Source of the DNA: Desulfobulbaceae bacterium
GTDB taxonomy: Bacteria > Desulfobacterota > Desulfobulbia > Desulfobulbales > Desulfobulbaceae
NCBI GenBank assembly: GCA_015493715.1
Contig: WGCP01000161.1
Location: 1-32,779 of the forward strand
Length of the DNA: 32,779 nucleotides
Reading direction: 5' to 3'
The notes under the pieces were generated by a model. The model had not been told where the DNA came from, did no database searches, and worked only from the letters and a program-made list of their open reading frames with translations. The translations under genes were made by a program, and so were the position numbers. Below, one piece after another: positions 1 through 9,012 of the stretch (position 1 is the stretch's first letter; each line of letters begins with the position of its first letter).

Positions 1-648
1 ATCGTCAATGCCGCCACCAGGACAAAGGGAGCGGACATTAATGTCGACAGCCTGAATGCGTTGAAAAACTGTACCCTTTCGCCCCTGGGGAGCTATATTG
101 TTATCGGCGCCGATCTTGACGGCAGCGGCGGCGATCGTATCCAGGTGCGAAACGCGGCCACCGGCGAGGTGCTCTGGGAAGAGCATCAATACGGTCTGCC
201 CAGCCATTTTGACACCCAGGTCGATGAACAGGGTGACGAGGTAATCGTCGGGGTCGGCAAGTCAGACCCATACAAGGGCATGGTCATCAAGCGGCGGCTG
301 TCGGACGGAAAAATAACCGTGCTGGTCGACAAAGGATACGCGAGCCACACCTCGGGCCGCTGCATCAAACGAAAAAACTGGGTTTATGTGACCTACCAGA
401 TCCGTGACAACAATAACTGGTGGCCCTTTCGCAACGAGGTCGTTGCCGTCAAGCTTGACGGCTCCCGGATCGAGCGGCTTGGCAATCTGCATGCCATCAA
501 ATTTAATCACAATTATCTTGCCGAATCGCACGCCTGCCCCTCGCCCGACGGCACCAGAGTGATCTTTGCAAGCGACTGGGAAAAGGGTGATTTTCCTGTC
601 CAGGCCTATGTGATCGATCTGCGTGACAAAGTGATCAGGAAGAGGTAA
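1..648 (+). CDS. C-terminal part of a beta-propeller (TolB/WD40-like) protein, truncated at the window edge
   Basis: The reading frame is open from base 1 to the TAA at 646-648, so the true start lies upstream of the window and 215 codons are visible. The protein has repeated short beta-rich blocks typical of propeller blades: an 'ATGEVLW' turn, and near the C-terminus 'SPDGTRVIFASDW', which is the TolB/WD40-like blade signature. There are no membrane segments or cysteine motifs in the visible part. Proteins of this type are often secreted or periplasmic binding or scaffold proteins, but the N-terminus that would show export is missing. It is followed after 78 bases by the TRAP transporter genes on the same strand; whether it belongs with them is unclear. 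No specific function can be named. Confidence 0.7.
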   Translation: MVNAATRTKGADINVDSLNALKNCTLSPLGSYIVIGADLDGSGGDRIQVRNAATGEVLWEEHQYGLPSHFDTQVDEQGDEVIVGVGKSDPYKGMVIKRRLSDGKITVLVDKGYASHTSGRCIKRKNWVYVTYQIRDNNNWWPFRNEVVAVKLDGSRIERLGNLHAIKFNHNYLAESHACPSPDGTRVIFASDWEKGDFPVQAYVIDLRDKVIRKR

Positions 649-682
649 AAAGTAGGGAAGTTATCGTGCTGACAGTATACAT

Positions 683-699
683 GGCAGGACCTCCCTGCC
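683..699 (+). other. Small hairpin upstream of dctP
   Basis: GGCAGG and CCTGCC (683-688 and 694-699) form a 6-bp stem with a 5-base loop, followed by a short pyrimidine-rich stretch. It sits between the beta-propeller gene and the dctP ribosome binding site. It could be a weak terminator of the first gene or a 5' stabiliser of dctP mRNA; the lack of a real T run argues against an efficient terminator. Confidence 0.35.
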
Positions 700-726
700 C
701 TTCTTATAACCACAAGGAGCGTTCCA

Positions 727-1701
727 ATGAAAAAAACCATCCTCTGTTGCGTGTTGTTTCTGTTTGCCCTGGCCCAGGTGGCCATGGCCGCCCGGACCAT
801 TAAACTGGGCGTGGTGACCAAGCCGGGATCGGCCCAGAATATTGTTGCGGAAAAATTCAAGCAACTGCTTGAACAGCGCTCAAACGGTGCCTGGAAGGTG
901 AAAATTTTTCACTCCAAATCCATTGGCAACGAGACCGAAATCCTGCAGCAGATCCAGATGAACACCGTCCAGATGGGCGTGATTACCGGCGGTCCCTTTG
1001 ACACATTCGATCCCATTACCCGGGTCATCAACTATCCCTTTCTGTTCAAGGATTCGGCCCAGGCTGATCAGATCCTGGACGGACCGCTGGGTAAGGAAAT
1101 CCTCGATGATCTGGCAACGGTGGGGTTCAAGGGGCTCGCTTTTTCGGAAAACGGTTTCCGCAACCTGACCAATAACAAACATCCCGTCAAGACGGCCGCC
1201 GATGTCAAGGGCCTGAAGATCCGGGTCATGGCCTCGCCGCTGCACAAGGCCATCTGGGAGGCGCTTGGCGCCAACCCCACCCCCATGCCCTGGCCCATTT
1301 ATACCGAGCTGGAACAGGGCGTCATCGACGGCCAGGAAAACCCGCTCTGGGTCATGGAGGTCTACAAGTTTTATGAAATCCAGAAATACATGACCCTGAC
1401 CCGACACGTCTACTCGCCCCATATTGATGTCGCCTCCATGCTCTGGTGGAAGACGCTCAAGCCCGCCGACCGGAAAATGATCCAACAGGCCATGGTTGAA
1501 GCGGCAAAATTTCAGCGCAAGGACAACCGGGCCAAGAACGGCACCCGCCTGGCCATGCTGAAAGAAAAGGGCATGATCGTGGAAGAACATCCTGACCTGG
1601 CTTCGTTTCGGGCCAAAGTGGCAAACCTGAAAGACATGGACCTCTTCAAGGAGCCCAAGGTACACACCCTGCTCCTGAAAATTATGGCGGCAACGAAATA
1701 G
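727..1701 (+). CDS. dctP: TRAP transporter periplasmic solute-binding protein (DctP family)
   Basis: 324 residues, beginning with a clear Sec signal peptide (charged MKK, hydrophobic core, AMA-A cleavage site near residue 21). The body matches the DctP/TRAP binding-protein family in length and motifs: 'KLGVVTKPGSAQN' at the start of the mature protein, 'GLKIRVMASP' with the family's carboxylate-binding arginine at about residue 166, and 'ELEQGVIDGQENPL' shortly after. It would bind an organic acid in the periplasm and deliver it to the DctQM permease encoded just downstream. The start is supported by AAGGAG seven bases before the ATG. The family covers C4-dicarboxylates, 2-oxo acids, sugar acids and others, so the exact ligand cannot be told from sequence. 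Confidence 0.93.
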   Translation: MKKTILCCVLFLFALAQVAMAARTIKLGVVTKPGSAQNIVAEKFKQLLEQRSNGAWKVKIFHSKSIGNETEILQQIQMNTVQMGVITGGPFDTFDPITRVINYPFLFKDSAQADQILDGPLGKEILDDLATVGFKGLAFSENGFRNLTNNKHPVKTAADVKGLKIRVMASPLHKAIWEALGANPTPMPWPIYTELEQGVIDGQENPLWVMEVYKFYEIQKYMTLTRHVYSPHIDVASMLWWKTLKPADRKMIQQAMVEAAKFQRKDNRAKNGTRLAMLKEKGMIVEEHPDLASFRAKVANLKDMDLFKEPKVHTLLLKIMAATK

Positions 1702-1765
1702 CCGGCTGGGAGGCGTGGTGCCTCTGGCGGCAGTGTCTGCTCCAGGAAAGGAACACCTCCCCTGC

Positions 1766-1784
1766 CCCGCTGATGGTCAGCGGG
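1766..1784 (+). promoter_or_regulatory. Intercistronic hairpin between dctP and dctQ
   Basis: CCCGCTGA (1766-1773) and TCAGCGGG (1777-1784) form a perfect 8-bp GC-rich stem with a TGG loop, and no T run follows. Its place after the binding-protein gene and before the permease genes fits a processing or mRNA-stabilising hairpin that lets dctP be made in excess over dctQM. It also suggests that dctQ translation begins downstream of it. Confidence 0.55.
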
Positions 1785-1804
1785 ACAAATTCTCAACAAG
1801 GACC

Positions 1805-2293
1805 GTGCTGACAACTCTGCAAAAATTTTGCGCCGCCCTCAACCAGGCCGTCGAATACCTGCTTTTCGGCCTTGGCCTGTCCATGGCCCTTGTTGTTGCG
1901 GTACAGGTATTCTGTCGCTACGTTTTGAACGCCTCCCTGTTCTGGTCGGAAGAACTGGCCCGCTACATGCTGGTCTGGCTCACTTTCTTCGGCGCCACCG
2001 TGGCCTACTACCGAAATCTCCATCCGGGTGTTGACGCCCTCACCGCACGGCTGTCACCCGGAAAAAAACGACTGACCCGACTCATGGTCCACCTGGTCTG
2101 TATGCTGCTGGCCCTGGTCATGATCATCTCCGGGACACAATTTGCCTGGTTTATCCGGCGCCAGATCTCTCCGGCCCTGGGCCTGCCCAAGTGGATCATT
2201 CTCGCCGTCATTCCGGCAAGCGGCTGTATTCTTTTCCTCTACGGACTGGCCTTTTTTCTCAGAATAGCAAGGGATTGCACCGATGGGGCCTGA
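1805..2293 (+). CDS. dctQ: TRAP transporter small permease (DctQ family)
   Basis: About 162 residues with four predicted membrane helices, the expected size and topology for DctQ. Family landmarks are the first helix followed by 'VFCRYVLNASLFWSEELARYMLVWLTF' (quoted here only to mark the FxRYVLN-x-WSEELARY region, residues about 37-60). It forms the membrane complex with DctM and powers uptake with an ion gradient. The start is uncertain: no ATG is in the right place. GTG 1805 and CTG 1808 both follow AAGGA at 1798-1802, with spacings of 2 and 5 bases, so the CTG may be the real initiator. The frame stays open back to GTG 1715, but that would add a tail of no recognisable family content that contains the intercistronic hairpin. 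Confidence 0.85.
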   Translation: MLTTLQKFCAALNQAVEYLLFGLGLSMALVVAVQVFCRYVLNASLFWSEELARYMLVWLTFFGATVAYYRNLHPGVDALTARLSPGKKRLTRLMVHLVCMLLALVMIISGTQFAWFIRRQISPALGLPKWIILAVIPASGCILFLYGLAFFLRIARDCTDGA

Positions 2294-3563
2294 AATTCTC
2301 CTGCTGTCGCTGCTCATCCTTTTTACTATCGGCACGCCGATTGCCGTGGCCATCGGCGCAAGCTCGGTGCTGGCCATCCTGGTCCAGGGGAATTTCCCCC
2401 TGATGATGGTTGCCCAGCGTCTCTTTTCCGGTACCGATTCCTTTCCCCTGATGGCCGTTCCCCTGTTCATGTTTGCCGGGACAATCATGGAGGCGGGTGG
2501 TATCAGCCGCCGAATTATTGATTTTGCCAATGCTCTGGTGGGCTGGCTGCCGGGCGGACTGGCGGCGGTTACCATTGTCTCGGCCATGTTTTTTGCAGGG
2601 ATCTCCGGCTCGGCCGCTGCCGATGCCGCCGCCGTCGGCGCAATCCTGATTCCAGCCATGAAGAACTCCGGCTATGATTCTGATTTTGCGGCAGCGGTGC
2701 AGGCCTCGGGTGGTTCCATCGGCGTTATTATTCCGCCCTCCATTCCCATGATTATCTTTGGATTTCTGACCGGAGCATCCATTGGCAGGCTCTTTGCCGC
2801 AGGCATCATCCCCGGCATCCTCATCGGCCTTTCTCTGATCCTGGTTGCAACCCTGATTTCCATAAAACACGGATATTCGGAGGCGGTTCCCTTTTCTCTA
2901 GCAGAGGTGTGGCGCACGCTGAAACGGGCTTTACTGGCCCTCGGCGCGCCGATCATTATCCTGGGCGGCATCCTGACCGGTGTCTTTACCGCAACCGAAT
3001 CGGCGGCGGTGGCGGTTGTCTATGGTCTGCTGGTAGGAATGCTGATCTACAAAAAAATACACCTCCGGGATCTCTTTGCCCTGTTTCGTGACGGGGCCGT
3101 GACCTCGGCCATTGTCATGTTCATCATTGCCATGGCCTCAATTTTCAGCTGGATCGCCGCCATCGAAGACCTACCGGCGCGGCTGGCCGGTTCCCTGTTA
3201 ACCCTGTCCGATAACCCGGTCATCCTGCTGCTGCTCATCAACCTCATCCTCCTCATAGCCGGCACCTTTGTCGAGACTACGGCTGCGCTTATTCTGCTGG
3301 TGCCCATGATCACGGCCATGTTGCCCGCCCTGCACATCGATATGATCCAGCTTGGCGTCATCGTGGTCACCAACCTGGCCATCGGCATGCTCACCCCGCC
3401 CATGGGTATCTGCCTGATCGTCTCCGGCTCCATTTCCGGAGACAGCCTCGGTGCCGTCTCCAGGCGGGTACTCCCCTTTCTTGCCATCCTGATCATCGAC
3501 CTTCTGATTATCAGCTTCTGCTCGCCGCTCACCCTATGGATGGCCGGGATGGTCGGGAGATAG
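2283..3563 (+). CDS. dctM: TRAP transporter large permease (DctM family)
   Basis: 426 residues, very hydrophobic, with about 12 membrane segments, the normal length for DctM. Conserved blocks are visible: 'GTPIAVAIG' near the N-terminus, 'FPLMAVPLFMFAG' around residues 55-68, 'ISGSAAADAAAVG' around 105-117 and 'GGSIGVIIPPSIPMIIFG' around 140-157. These form the transport path of the ion/solute-coupled TRAP system. It overlaps the end of dctQ by 11 bases, so the two are probably translationally coupled. It is the last gene of the transporter operon; no strong terminator is visible after it. Confidence 0.93.
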   Translation: MGPEILLLSLLILFTIGTPIAVAIGASSVLAILVQGNFPLMMVAQRLFSGTDSFPLMAVPLFMFAGTIMEAGGISRRIIDFANALVGWLPGGLAAVTIVSAMFFAGISGSAAADAAAVGAILIPAMKNSGYDSDFAAAVQASGGSIGVIIPPSIPMIIFGFLTGASIGRLFAAGIIPGILIGLSLILVATLISIKHGYSEAVPFSLAEVWRTLKRALLALGAPIIILGGILTGVFTATESAAVAVVYGLLVGMLIYKKIHLRDLFALFRDGAVTSAIVMFIIAMASIFSWIAAIEDLPARLAGSLLTLSDNPVILLLLINLILLIAGTFVETTAALILLVPMITAMLPALHIDMIQLGVIVVTNLAIGMLTPPMGICLIVSGSISGDSLGAVSRRVLPFLAILIIDLLIISFCSPLTLWMAGMVGR

Positions 3564-3675
3564 CCTTTGCAGGCGCCGTAAAAGCATAAAACAACGCCGG
3601 TATTATCACTGACAAAAGTCATATGATACGCTGCTTTCCGACAGCAAATTGGTATAAATTCCCCCTGCGCAACGG

Positions 3676-3704
3676 TTGTCAAATACGAGCCAATGGGGTA
3701 TGAT
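3676..3704 (+). promoter_or_regulatory. Candidate sigma70 promoter for pyrG
   Basis: TTGTCA at 3676-3681 and TATGAT at 3699-3704 are each 5 of 6 matches to the consensus and are 17 bases apart, the ideal spacing. Transcription would start near 3711, giving a leader of about 250 bases that contains the whole palindromic element at 3741-3920. Confidence 0.6.
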
Positions 3705-3740
3705 AAGTTCCCATCAGAGTATCGTCAACCTGGACAGCTT

Positions 3741-3920
3741 TAACCCGCATATTTCACAAAGGTCGTCGCGAAAGGCCTGAAAAGGCCATGAATGCAAGGA
3801 ACAGTGTAAAAAGGACCGCAGATATATTGAAATATCTCGAGGAATCCTTTTTACGCTGTAACGCAGCAGGCATGGTGTTTTCAGGCCTTGCAGCAGATCG
3901 CTTGTGAAATATGCGGGTTA
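3741..3920. repeat. 180-bp palindromic (MITE-like) element in the pyrG leader
   Basis: The ends are perfect 19-bp inverted repeats (3741-3759 and 3902-3920, outermost bases TAACCCGCAT / ATGCGGGTTA). Inside, further arms pair symmetrically: 12 bp perfect (3772-3783 with 3878-3889), 13 of 14 (3802-3815 with 3845-3858), and AGATAT/ATATCT around the centre (3820-3837). The whole can fold into one long hairpin. There is no open frame of note. Both termini carry TA at the edge, which could be a TA target duplication. No transposase and no second copy are in the window. It is either a small non-autonomous transposable element or a structured RNA leader. The rest of 3564-3962 holds only the promoter and the ribosome binding site. 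Confidence 0.8.
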
Positions 3921-3962
3921 GCCTGTCATATTCTTTTTCTCCATTTCCACAGGAAGGGTGGC

Positions 3963-5630
3963 ATGAAAACAGAGCCGACCAGAAAAACAAAGTTTATCTT
4001 CATTACCGGCGGTGTTCTTTCCTCTCTCGGCAAGGGCCTGGCCGCTGCCTCCATCGGCTCTCTTCTCGAATGCCGTGGCATGAGCGTAACCTTTCAAAAG
4101 CTGGATCCCTATATCAACGTGGATCCCGGCACCATGAACCCCTTTCAGCATGGTGAAGTGTACGTCACCAACGACGGGGCCGAAACCGACCTGGACATGG
4201 GCCATTATGAACGCTACACAGACGCGGTCATGGCACAGAAGAACAACTACACCTCCGGCCGCATTTACTACTCGGTAATTACCAAAGAGCGACGGGGCGA
4301 GTATCTGGGCGGCACCGTACAGATGATCCCGCACATCACCGATGAGATCAAACGGGCGGTCCTCCAGTTAGACGGTTCCGTGGACGTGGCCATTATCGAG
4401 ATCGGCGGCACCGTCGGCGATATCGAGGGGCTGCCTTTTATCGAGGCAATCCGGCAGCTGCGCACCGACCTGGGCCGGGATTACTCCCTGTTCATCCACC
4501 TGACCCTGGTTCCCTACATCAAGACCGCCGGCGAAATAAAAACCAAGCCCACCCAGCATTCGGTCAAGGAACTGCTGGCATCTGGCATTCAACCCGATAT
4601 CCTCATGTGCCGCACCGAGGTGCCGCTGGATGCCTCAATCAAGAACAAAATCGCCCTGTTCTGTAATGTAAAACCAAAGGACGTCATCACGGCCATTGAC
4701 GTTGATTCTATTTACGAAGTCCCGCTCAAACTGCATGCCGAAGGGGTTGATGACCGTATCCTGGAAAAACTGGGCATCTGGACGGGCGCACCCAACATCA
4801 AACCCTGGGAAGAACTGGTCGACAAGATCAAGCACCCGAAACACAGAATCACCATCGGTATCACCGGTAAGTATGTGGATTTGAAAGAGGCCTACAAGAG
4901 CCTGCATGAATCGCTGATCCACGGCGGTATCGCCAACAATGCCCAGGTCGAACTGAAATATATCGCCGCCGATGATCTGGAAAACAACACATCGACCGAT
5001 GAATTACGGGAATGTGACGGCATCCTGGTTCCCGGCGGCTTCGGCAGCCGTGGCATGGAGGGAAAAATCAGGGCCATTACCTATGCCCGGGAAAATAAAA
5101 TTCCCTTCTTCGGGATCTGTCTCGGTATGCAGCTGGCGGTTGTTGAGTTTGCCCGCAATATTGCCGGACTCACAAAGGCCTATTCCACGGAGCTTGATCC
5201 CGACACACCGGAACCGGTCATTTACCTGATGAAGGAATGGTTTGATTTCCGTACCGGCAAGATAGAGATTCGTGATGAAAATTCAGATATGGGCGGAACC
5301 CTGCGGTTGGGCGCTTATCCCTGCAAGCTGATCAAAGATACATTGGCATCTGCCGCCTATAAAAAGGATGAAATCAGTGAACGGCATCGTCACCGCTATG
5401 AGTTCAATAATATCTTCCGCAAACAGTTGCAGGAAGCAGGTCTGGTGATCAGCGGCACCTCACCCGATGACGAACTGGTTGAGATTGTTGAGCTGAACAA
5501 CCATCCCTGGTTTCTGGGTTGTCAATTCCACCCGGAATTTCAATCAAAACCCATGCGGCCGCATCCGCTGTTCCGGGAATTTATCCGGGCGGCACTTGCC
5601 AACAGCTCTAAGGGAAAGAATAAACGATGA
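3963..5630 (+). CDS. pyrG: CTP synthase (glutamine-hydrolysing)
   Basis: 555 residues, the standard length. It makes CTP from UTP, ATP and glutamine. The N-terminal synthetase domain opens with '[20 protein letters not shown]', the CTP synthase P-loop region, followed by the '[21 protein letters not shown]' area with its Mg-binding acidic residues. The C-terminal class I glutamine amidotransferase domain has the nucleophile Cys386 in '[10 protein letters not shown]' and the His/Glu pair in 'FHPEF' near residue 530. ATG 3963 is preferred because AGGAAGGG lies just upstream and the frame further upstream enters the palindromic element. It is the first gene of a four-gene operon, overlapping kdsA by 4 bases. 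The CTP it makes is also used to activate KDO (by KdsB), which makes sense of the linkage. Confidence 0.97.
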   Translation: MKTEPTRKTKFIFITGGVLSSLGKGLAAASIGSLLECRGMSVTFQKLDPYINVDPGTMNPFQHGEVYVTNDGAETDLDMGHYERYTDAVMAQKNNYTSGRIYYSVITKERRGEYLGGTVQMIPHITDEIKRAVLQLDGSVDVAIIEIGGTVGDIEGLPFIEAIRQLRTDLGRDYSLFIHLTLVPYIKTAGEIKTKPTQHSVKELLASGIQPDILMCRTEVPLDASIKNKIALFCNVKPKDVITAIDVDSIYEVPLKLHAEGVDDRILEKLGIWTGAPNIKPWEELVDKIKHPKHRITIGITGKYVDLKEAYKSLHESLIHGGIANNAQVELKYIAADDLENNTSTDELRECDGILVPGGFGSRGMEGKIRAITYARENKIPFFGICLGMQLAVVEFARNIAGLTKAYSTELDPDTPEPVIYLMKEWFDFRTGKIEIRDENSDMGGTLRLGAYPCKLIKDTLASAAYKKDEISERHRHRYEFNNIFRKQLQEAGLVISGTSPDDELVEIVELNNHPWFLGCQFHPEFQSKPMRPHPLFREFIRAALANSSKGKNKR

Positions 5631-6472
5631 TGCAGCCTGTTGCCATAACCACCCCTGACGACCGTTACCTGGTCGGTCCCGGTCGCCCCTTGCTTTTGCT
5701 TGCCGGCCCCTGTGTCCTGGAATCCGGGGAACTGGCCTGGGACATTGCCCGGGAGATGAAAGCCATCTGCGCACGCCTTGGTATTTCCTATGTCTTCAAG
5801 GCCTCATTCGACAAGGCCAACCGGACGTCGCTTGAATCGTTTCGCGGTCCCGGCCTGGAAAACGGACTCCGGCAACTGGGGCGTATCCGCAGCGAAGTCG
5901 GGGTGCCGGTGGTCTCGGATATCCATGAATCAAGCCAGGTGGAAATGGCCGCTGATCTTCTTGATATTATACAGATTCCTGCCTTTCTCTGCCGTCAGAC
6001 CGATCTATTGGTGGCAGCCGCCAAATCCGGCGTCACCGTCAATCTCAAAAAAGGGCAGTTTGTCGCCCCCTGGGACATGGTGCATGCGGTGGGCAAGATA
6101 CGGGCCGCAGGTTGTGATCGATTGCTATTAACCGAGCGGGGAACAAGTTTTGGCTATAATAATCTGGTGGTCGACATGCGCTCTTTGCCGGTGTTGCGGC
6201 AAATGGGCTGCCCGGTGATCTTTGATACCACCCACTCGGTGCAACTTCCCGGAGGTCAGGGTGCCAGCTCCGGCGGCCAGCGTGAATTTATACCGCCCCT
6301 GGCCCGCGCCGCCATGGGCGCCGGCATCGACGGACTCTTCATGGAGGTCCATCCCGACCCCGACAAGGCACTCTGCGACGGTCCCAACTCCTGGCCTCTG
6401 GACAGGGTGGAAGCCCTGCTGAAACAGTTGCTGGCCATTCGGGCGGCCATTGGGGAAACCATCGATGAGTGA
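5627..6472 (+). CDS. kdsA: 3-deoxy-D-manno-octulosonate 8-phosphate synthase
   Basis: 281 residues. It condenses phosphoenolpyruvate with arabinose-5-phosphate to give KDO-8-phosphate, the precursor of the inner-core sugar of LPS. Family motifs: '[11 protein letters not shown]' near residue 26, '[12 protein letters not shown]' near 60, '[16 protein letters not shown]' in the middle, and '[17 protein letters not shown]' near the C-terminus. Cys29 in the AGPC motif is the metal-ligand cysteine of the metal-dependent class (Aquifex type); the metal-independent E. coli enzyme has Asn there. The start codon overlaps the pyrG stop (ATGA), indicating translational coupling. Confidence 0.96.
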   Translation: MMQPVAITTPDDRYLVGPGRPLLLLAGPCVLESGELAWDIAREMKAICARLGISYVFKASFDKANRTSLESFRGPGLENGLRQLGRIRSEVGVPVVSDIHESSQVEMAADLLDIIQIPAFLCRQTDLLVAAAKSGVTVNLKKGQFVAPWDMVHAVGKIRAAGCDRLLLTERGTSFGYNNLVVDMRSLPVLRQMGCPVIFDTTHSVQLPGGQGASSGGQREFIPPLARAAMGAGIDGLFMEVHPDPDKALCDGPNSWPLDRVEALLKQLLAIRAAIGETIDE

Positions 6473-7112
6473 CGGCGGTTGTTCGATCTCAGGATCCGGA
6501 GAGTATCCCTCCGACTGTGAATTGACCCAGGCCCTGCGTGAACGGGCCATGGAGCGGGGTCGCCCTGTTGCACGCAGCAAAGAATGGCAGGCCCTTCTGC
6601 CCAGGGCAAAACTGATCAAACTGTTATTACTGGACGTTGACGGCGTCCTCACCGACGGCACGATTGTGTACACCGAGGACGGCGGCGAATCCAAGGGCTT
6701 TAATACCAGGGATGGATTTGGCCTGCGCATGCTCCAGGACAGCGGTGTTGATGTCGGCCTAATCACCGCCCGAACTTCCGAGGCGGTCCGACGGCGGGCA
6801 GGTGATCTTGGCTTTGCCCATGTGTATCAGGGCCGAAAGGATAAAAACCGAGTCTATGAGGAAATCCTGCAGGCCACCGGTCTACGCCCCCTGCACACTG
6901 CCTACATGGGTGATGACTGGCTTGACCTGCCCCTGCTTGCCCGTGTCGGTCTGGCAGCCGCTCCGGCCGATGCCGTCCCCGAGGTACGACAGCGGGTAAA
7001 TTATGTCTGCAGGCAAAACGGCGGCCGGGGCGCAGTACGCGAGATATGCGACCTTATCCTTGAGGCCAGAGGAGATCTTACACCACTGCTTGTGAAGTAT
7101 AGCGGTCCATGA
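6465..7112 (+). CDS. kdsC: KDO-8-phosphate phosphatase, HAD superfamily, with N-terminal extension
   Basis: 215 residues. It removes phosphate from KDO-8-phosphate, the step after KdsA. The HAD core starts with '[14 protein letters not shown]', the KdsC form of motif I with both catalytic aspartates, then '[14 protein letters not shown]' (motif II), a conserved lysine in 'YQGRKDKN' (motif III) and '[13 protein letters not shown]' (motif IV). KdsC proteins usually begin almost at motif I; here about 45 extra residues precede it, rich in Ser and Gly then helical. ATG 6465 overlaps the kdsA stop by 8 bases and has GGGGAA upstream. TTG 6450 is a less likely alternative. An internal start nearer motif I cannot be excluded. 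Confidence 0.93.
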   Translation: MSDGGCSISGSGEYPSDCELTQALRERAMERGRPVARSKEWQALLPRAKLIKLLLLDVDGVLTDGTIVYTEDGGESKGFNTRDGFGLRMLQDSGVDVGLITARTSEAVRRRAGDLGFAHVYQGRKDKNRVYEEILQATGLRPLHTAYMGDDWLDLPLLARVGLAAAPADAVPEVRQRVNYVCRQNGGRGAVREICDLILEARGDLTPLLVKYSGP

Positions 7113-7669
7113 AGAATCTGCGTAATCTCCTCTGGATGGTCCCCCTTGCCCTGCTGGCCACCAGTCCCCTGTGGAAGGGCACTGTTGCCGACTTTCTCAA
7201 GCCACGGGGGGGCTATGACCCGAAACTGGCGGCCGCAGCGGCCCGGGTGCAGCAGAATTTTGTCATGGATTCCCTCACTCTTACCCTGACGACCATGGGC
7301 AAGGAGGAATGGATCATCAATGCCCGGCGGGCCTTTACAGGAAAAACCGATCGGGAACTTGGTATGATCAATGTTGACGCCCTGTACAAGGGCAAGGACC
7401 AGCCGATCACCATTACCAGTAATCGCGGGACCTATTACCTGGATGAACGACACCTGATCCTGATTGACAATGTGGTTATCCGTAAACCCCAGGCCGGAGA
7501 AACCCTGTACACCGATCTTCTCCATTACTATGATGCTACCAAAATGCTGATCAGCCCGGTGGATGTTGATATTAAAACTCCGACATTTACCCTTCAGGCG
7601 GGCCGAATGGACTACGACCTGACCACCGACGGATATGAATTCAGCCAGGGCGTGATTGTTGAGCTGTAA
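7109..7669 (+). CDS. lptC: LPS export system periplasmic/membrane-anchored protein LptC
   Basis: 186 residues with a single N-terminal hydrophobic anchor (about residues 6-22) and a beta-rich periplasmic part, the normal architecture of LptC, which takes LPS from the LptBFG ABC transporter and hands it to LptA. The block 'EEWIINARRAFTGKTDRELGMINVD' region and the later 'RGTYYLDERHLILIDNVVI' (both named here only by position, about residues 68-92 and 108-126) match the LptC/LptA jelly-roll repeat style. It overlaps kdsC by 4 bases (ATGA). In many Gram-negatives lptA and lptB follow directly; here the operon stops and dapL comes next. Confidence 0.87.
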   Translation: MKNLRNLLWMVPLALLATSPLWKGTVADFLKPRGGYDPKLAAAAARVQQNFVMDSLTLTLTTMGKEEWIINARRAFTGKTDRELGMINVDALYKGKDQPITITSNRGTYYLDERHLILIDNVVIRKPQAGETLYTDLLHYYDATKMLISPVDVDIKTPTFTLQAGRMDYDLTTDGYEFSQGVIVEL

Positions 7670-7737
7670 TCTTCATTGCACAGAAACGGTAACCTACCAT
7701 TTTTACAAAATAATCAACTCTGAACAATTAGAAGAAA

Positions 7738-8958
7738 ATGCTGAAAATTAATGAACATTACCTCAAACTGCAGGCCTCCTACCTCTTTTCCGATATTGCC
7801 AAAAGAGTGGCTTCGTTCCAGGAGCAACATCCGGATAAAGACGTTATCAAACTGGGCATCGGTGACGTAACGAAACCCCTTCCTGGTGCCTGTATAGAGG
7901 CCTTCCACACTGCGGTTGATGAAATGGGCACCGAGAGCGGCTTTCACGGCTACGGCCCTGAGCAGGGATATGAATTCCTGCGCCAAGCCATTGCCGAGAA
8001 TGATTTTCAGGCCAGGGGTGCGAAGATTACGGCCGACGAAATCTTTGTCTCCGACGGCGCCAAGTGTGATACCGGTAATATCCAGGAACTTTTTTCGCTG
8101 GGCGCACGGGTAGCCATACCGGACCCGGTCTATCCCGTCTACCTTGATACCAATGTCATGGCCGGCCGTACCGGTGCCTTTGTCGACGGCCGCTACCAGG
8201 GGATCACCTATCTTGACTCTACCCGGGCAAACAACTACGTCCCGGACCTACCCGCCGAACCGGTCGACCTGATTTACCTCTGTTTCCCCAATAATCCTAC
8301 CGGCTCGACAATCAGTAAGGAGCAGTTGAAAATCTGGGTGGATTACGCAAGGGAAAATAAGGCGCTTATCCTCTTTGATGCCGCCTATGAGGCCTTTATT
8401 CGTGACGATGCCCTGCCCCATTCCATCTATGAGATCGAGGGTGCCCGGGAAGTGGCGATCGAGTTTCGCAGTTTTTCCAAGAACGCCGGTTTTACCGGTA
8501 CTCGCTGTGCCTACACCGTTGTCCCCAAGGAGTGCATGGCCTATGATTCAGCAGGCAACAAGCAGCCCGTGCATCCACTGTGGAACCGACGCCACTGCAC
8601 CAAATTCAACGGCGTTTCCTATCCGGTACAGCGGGCGGCCGAGGCAGTCTATTCGGATGAAGGCAAGGCGCAGACCAGCGCTCTTGTCGGCTCCTACCTG
8701 AAAAACGCCGACCTGATCGCCAGGGTCATCGGCGAACTGGGATTCGATTATGTAGGCGGCGATAATTCACCCTATATCTGGATCCACAGCGACAGGGATT
8801 CCTGGAATTTTTTTGATATGCTGCTGGGCAAGACAGGGGTCGTCTGCACGCCCGGGGCGGGTTTCGGCAAATGCGGCCGGGGCTACATCCGCCTTTCCGC
8901 CTTTAATTCCTATGAAAATGTCGAACGGGCCATGGAGCGGATTCGGCAGGCGTTATAA
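7738..8958 (+). CDS. dapL: LL-diaminopimelate aminotransferase
   Basis: 406 residues, the usual DapL size. It is a PLP-dependent class I/II aminotransferase that turns tetrahydrodipicolinate directly into LL-diaminopimelate, for lysine and peptidoglycan. The N-terminal '[20 protein letters not shown]' and '[11 protein letters not shown]' blocks are diagnostic of DapL. '[11 protein letters not shown]' is the aminotransferase substrate/PLP block, and the PLP-binding lysine is Lys248 in '[12 protein letters not shown]'. It lies 68 bases after lptC with only a weak purine-rich ribosome binding site (AGAAGAAA). It may be read from the pyrG operon or from its own weak promoter. DapL is typical of Desulfobacterota, chlamydiae, cyanobacteria and plants. 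Confidence 0.96.
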   Translation: MLKINEHYLKLQASYLFSDIAKRVASFQEQHPDKDVIKLGIGDVTKPLPGACIEAFHTAVDEMGTESGFHGYGPEQGYEFLRQAIAENDFQARGAKITADEIFVSDGAKCDTGNIQELFSLGARVAIPDPVYPVYLDTNVMAGRTGAFVDGRYQGITYLDSTRANNYVPDLPAEPVDLIYLCFPNNPTGSTISKEQLKIWVDYARENKALILFDAAYEAFIRDDALPHSIYEIEGAREVAIEFRSFSKNAGFTGTRCAYTVVPKECMAYDSAGNKQPVHPLWNRRHCTKFNGVSYPVQRAAEAVYSDEGKAQTSALVGSYLKNADLIARVIGELGFDYVGGDNSPYIWIHSDRDSWNFFDMLLGKTGVVCTPGAGFGKCGRGYIRLSAFNSYENVERAMERIRQAL

Positions 8959-8968
8959 ATGAGTCTGT

Positions 8969-8982
8969 TGTAACTATTCAGG
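8969..8982 (+). repeat. Degenerate end of the GTAAC-type palindromic repeat
   Basis: TGTAACTATTCAGG at 8969-8982 matches the end of the 134-bp repeat that begins at 9013 (TGTAACGGTTCAGG) at 12 of 14 positions and in the same orientation. Between the two lies a small palindrome, CAGGGA-ACT-TCCCTG. It may be a remnant of an older insertion or an extra sub-terminal repeat of the element. Confidence 0.45.
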
Positions 8983-9012
8983 TGGGTGCAGGGAACTTCC
9001 CTGGCCACAGCC

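Noticed and set aside
880-1665. Long minus-strand frame (261 codons) opposite dctP
   Set aside because: It lies fully inside dctP, which has a signal peptide and full family match; the codon pattern is the mirror of a GC-rich gene and there is no ribosome binding site or homology.
2054-2870. Minus-strand frames of about 200 codons opposite dctQ and dctM
   Set aside because: They are low-complexity (Ala, Gly, Arg, Gln rich) products of the hydrophobic codons on the other strand.
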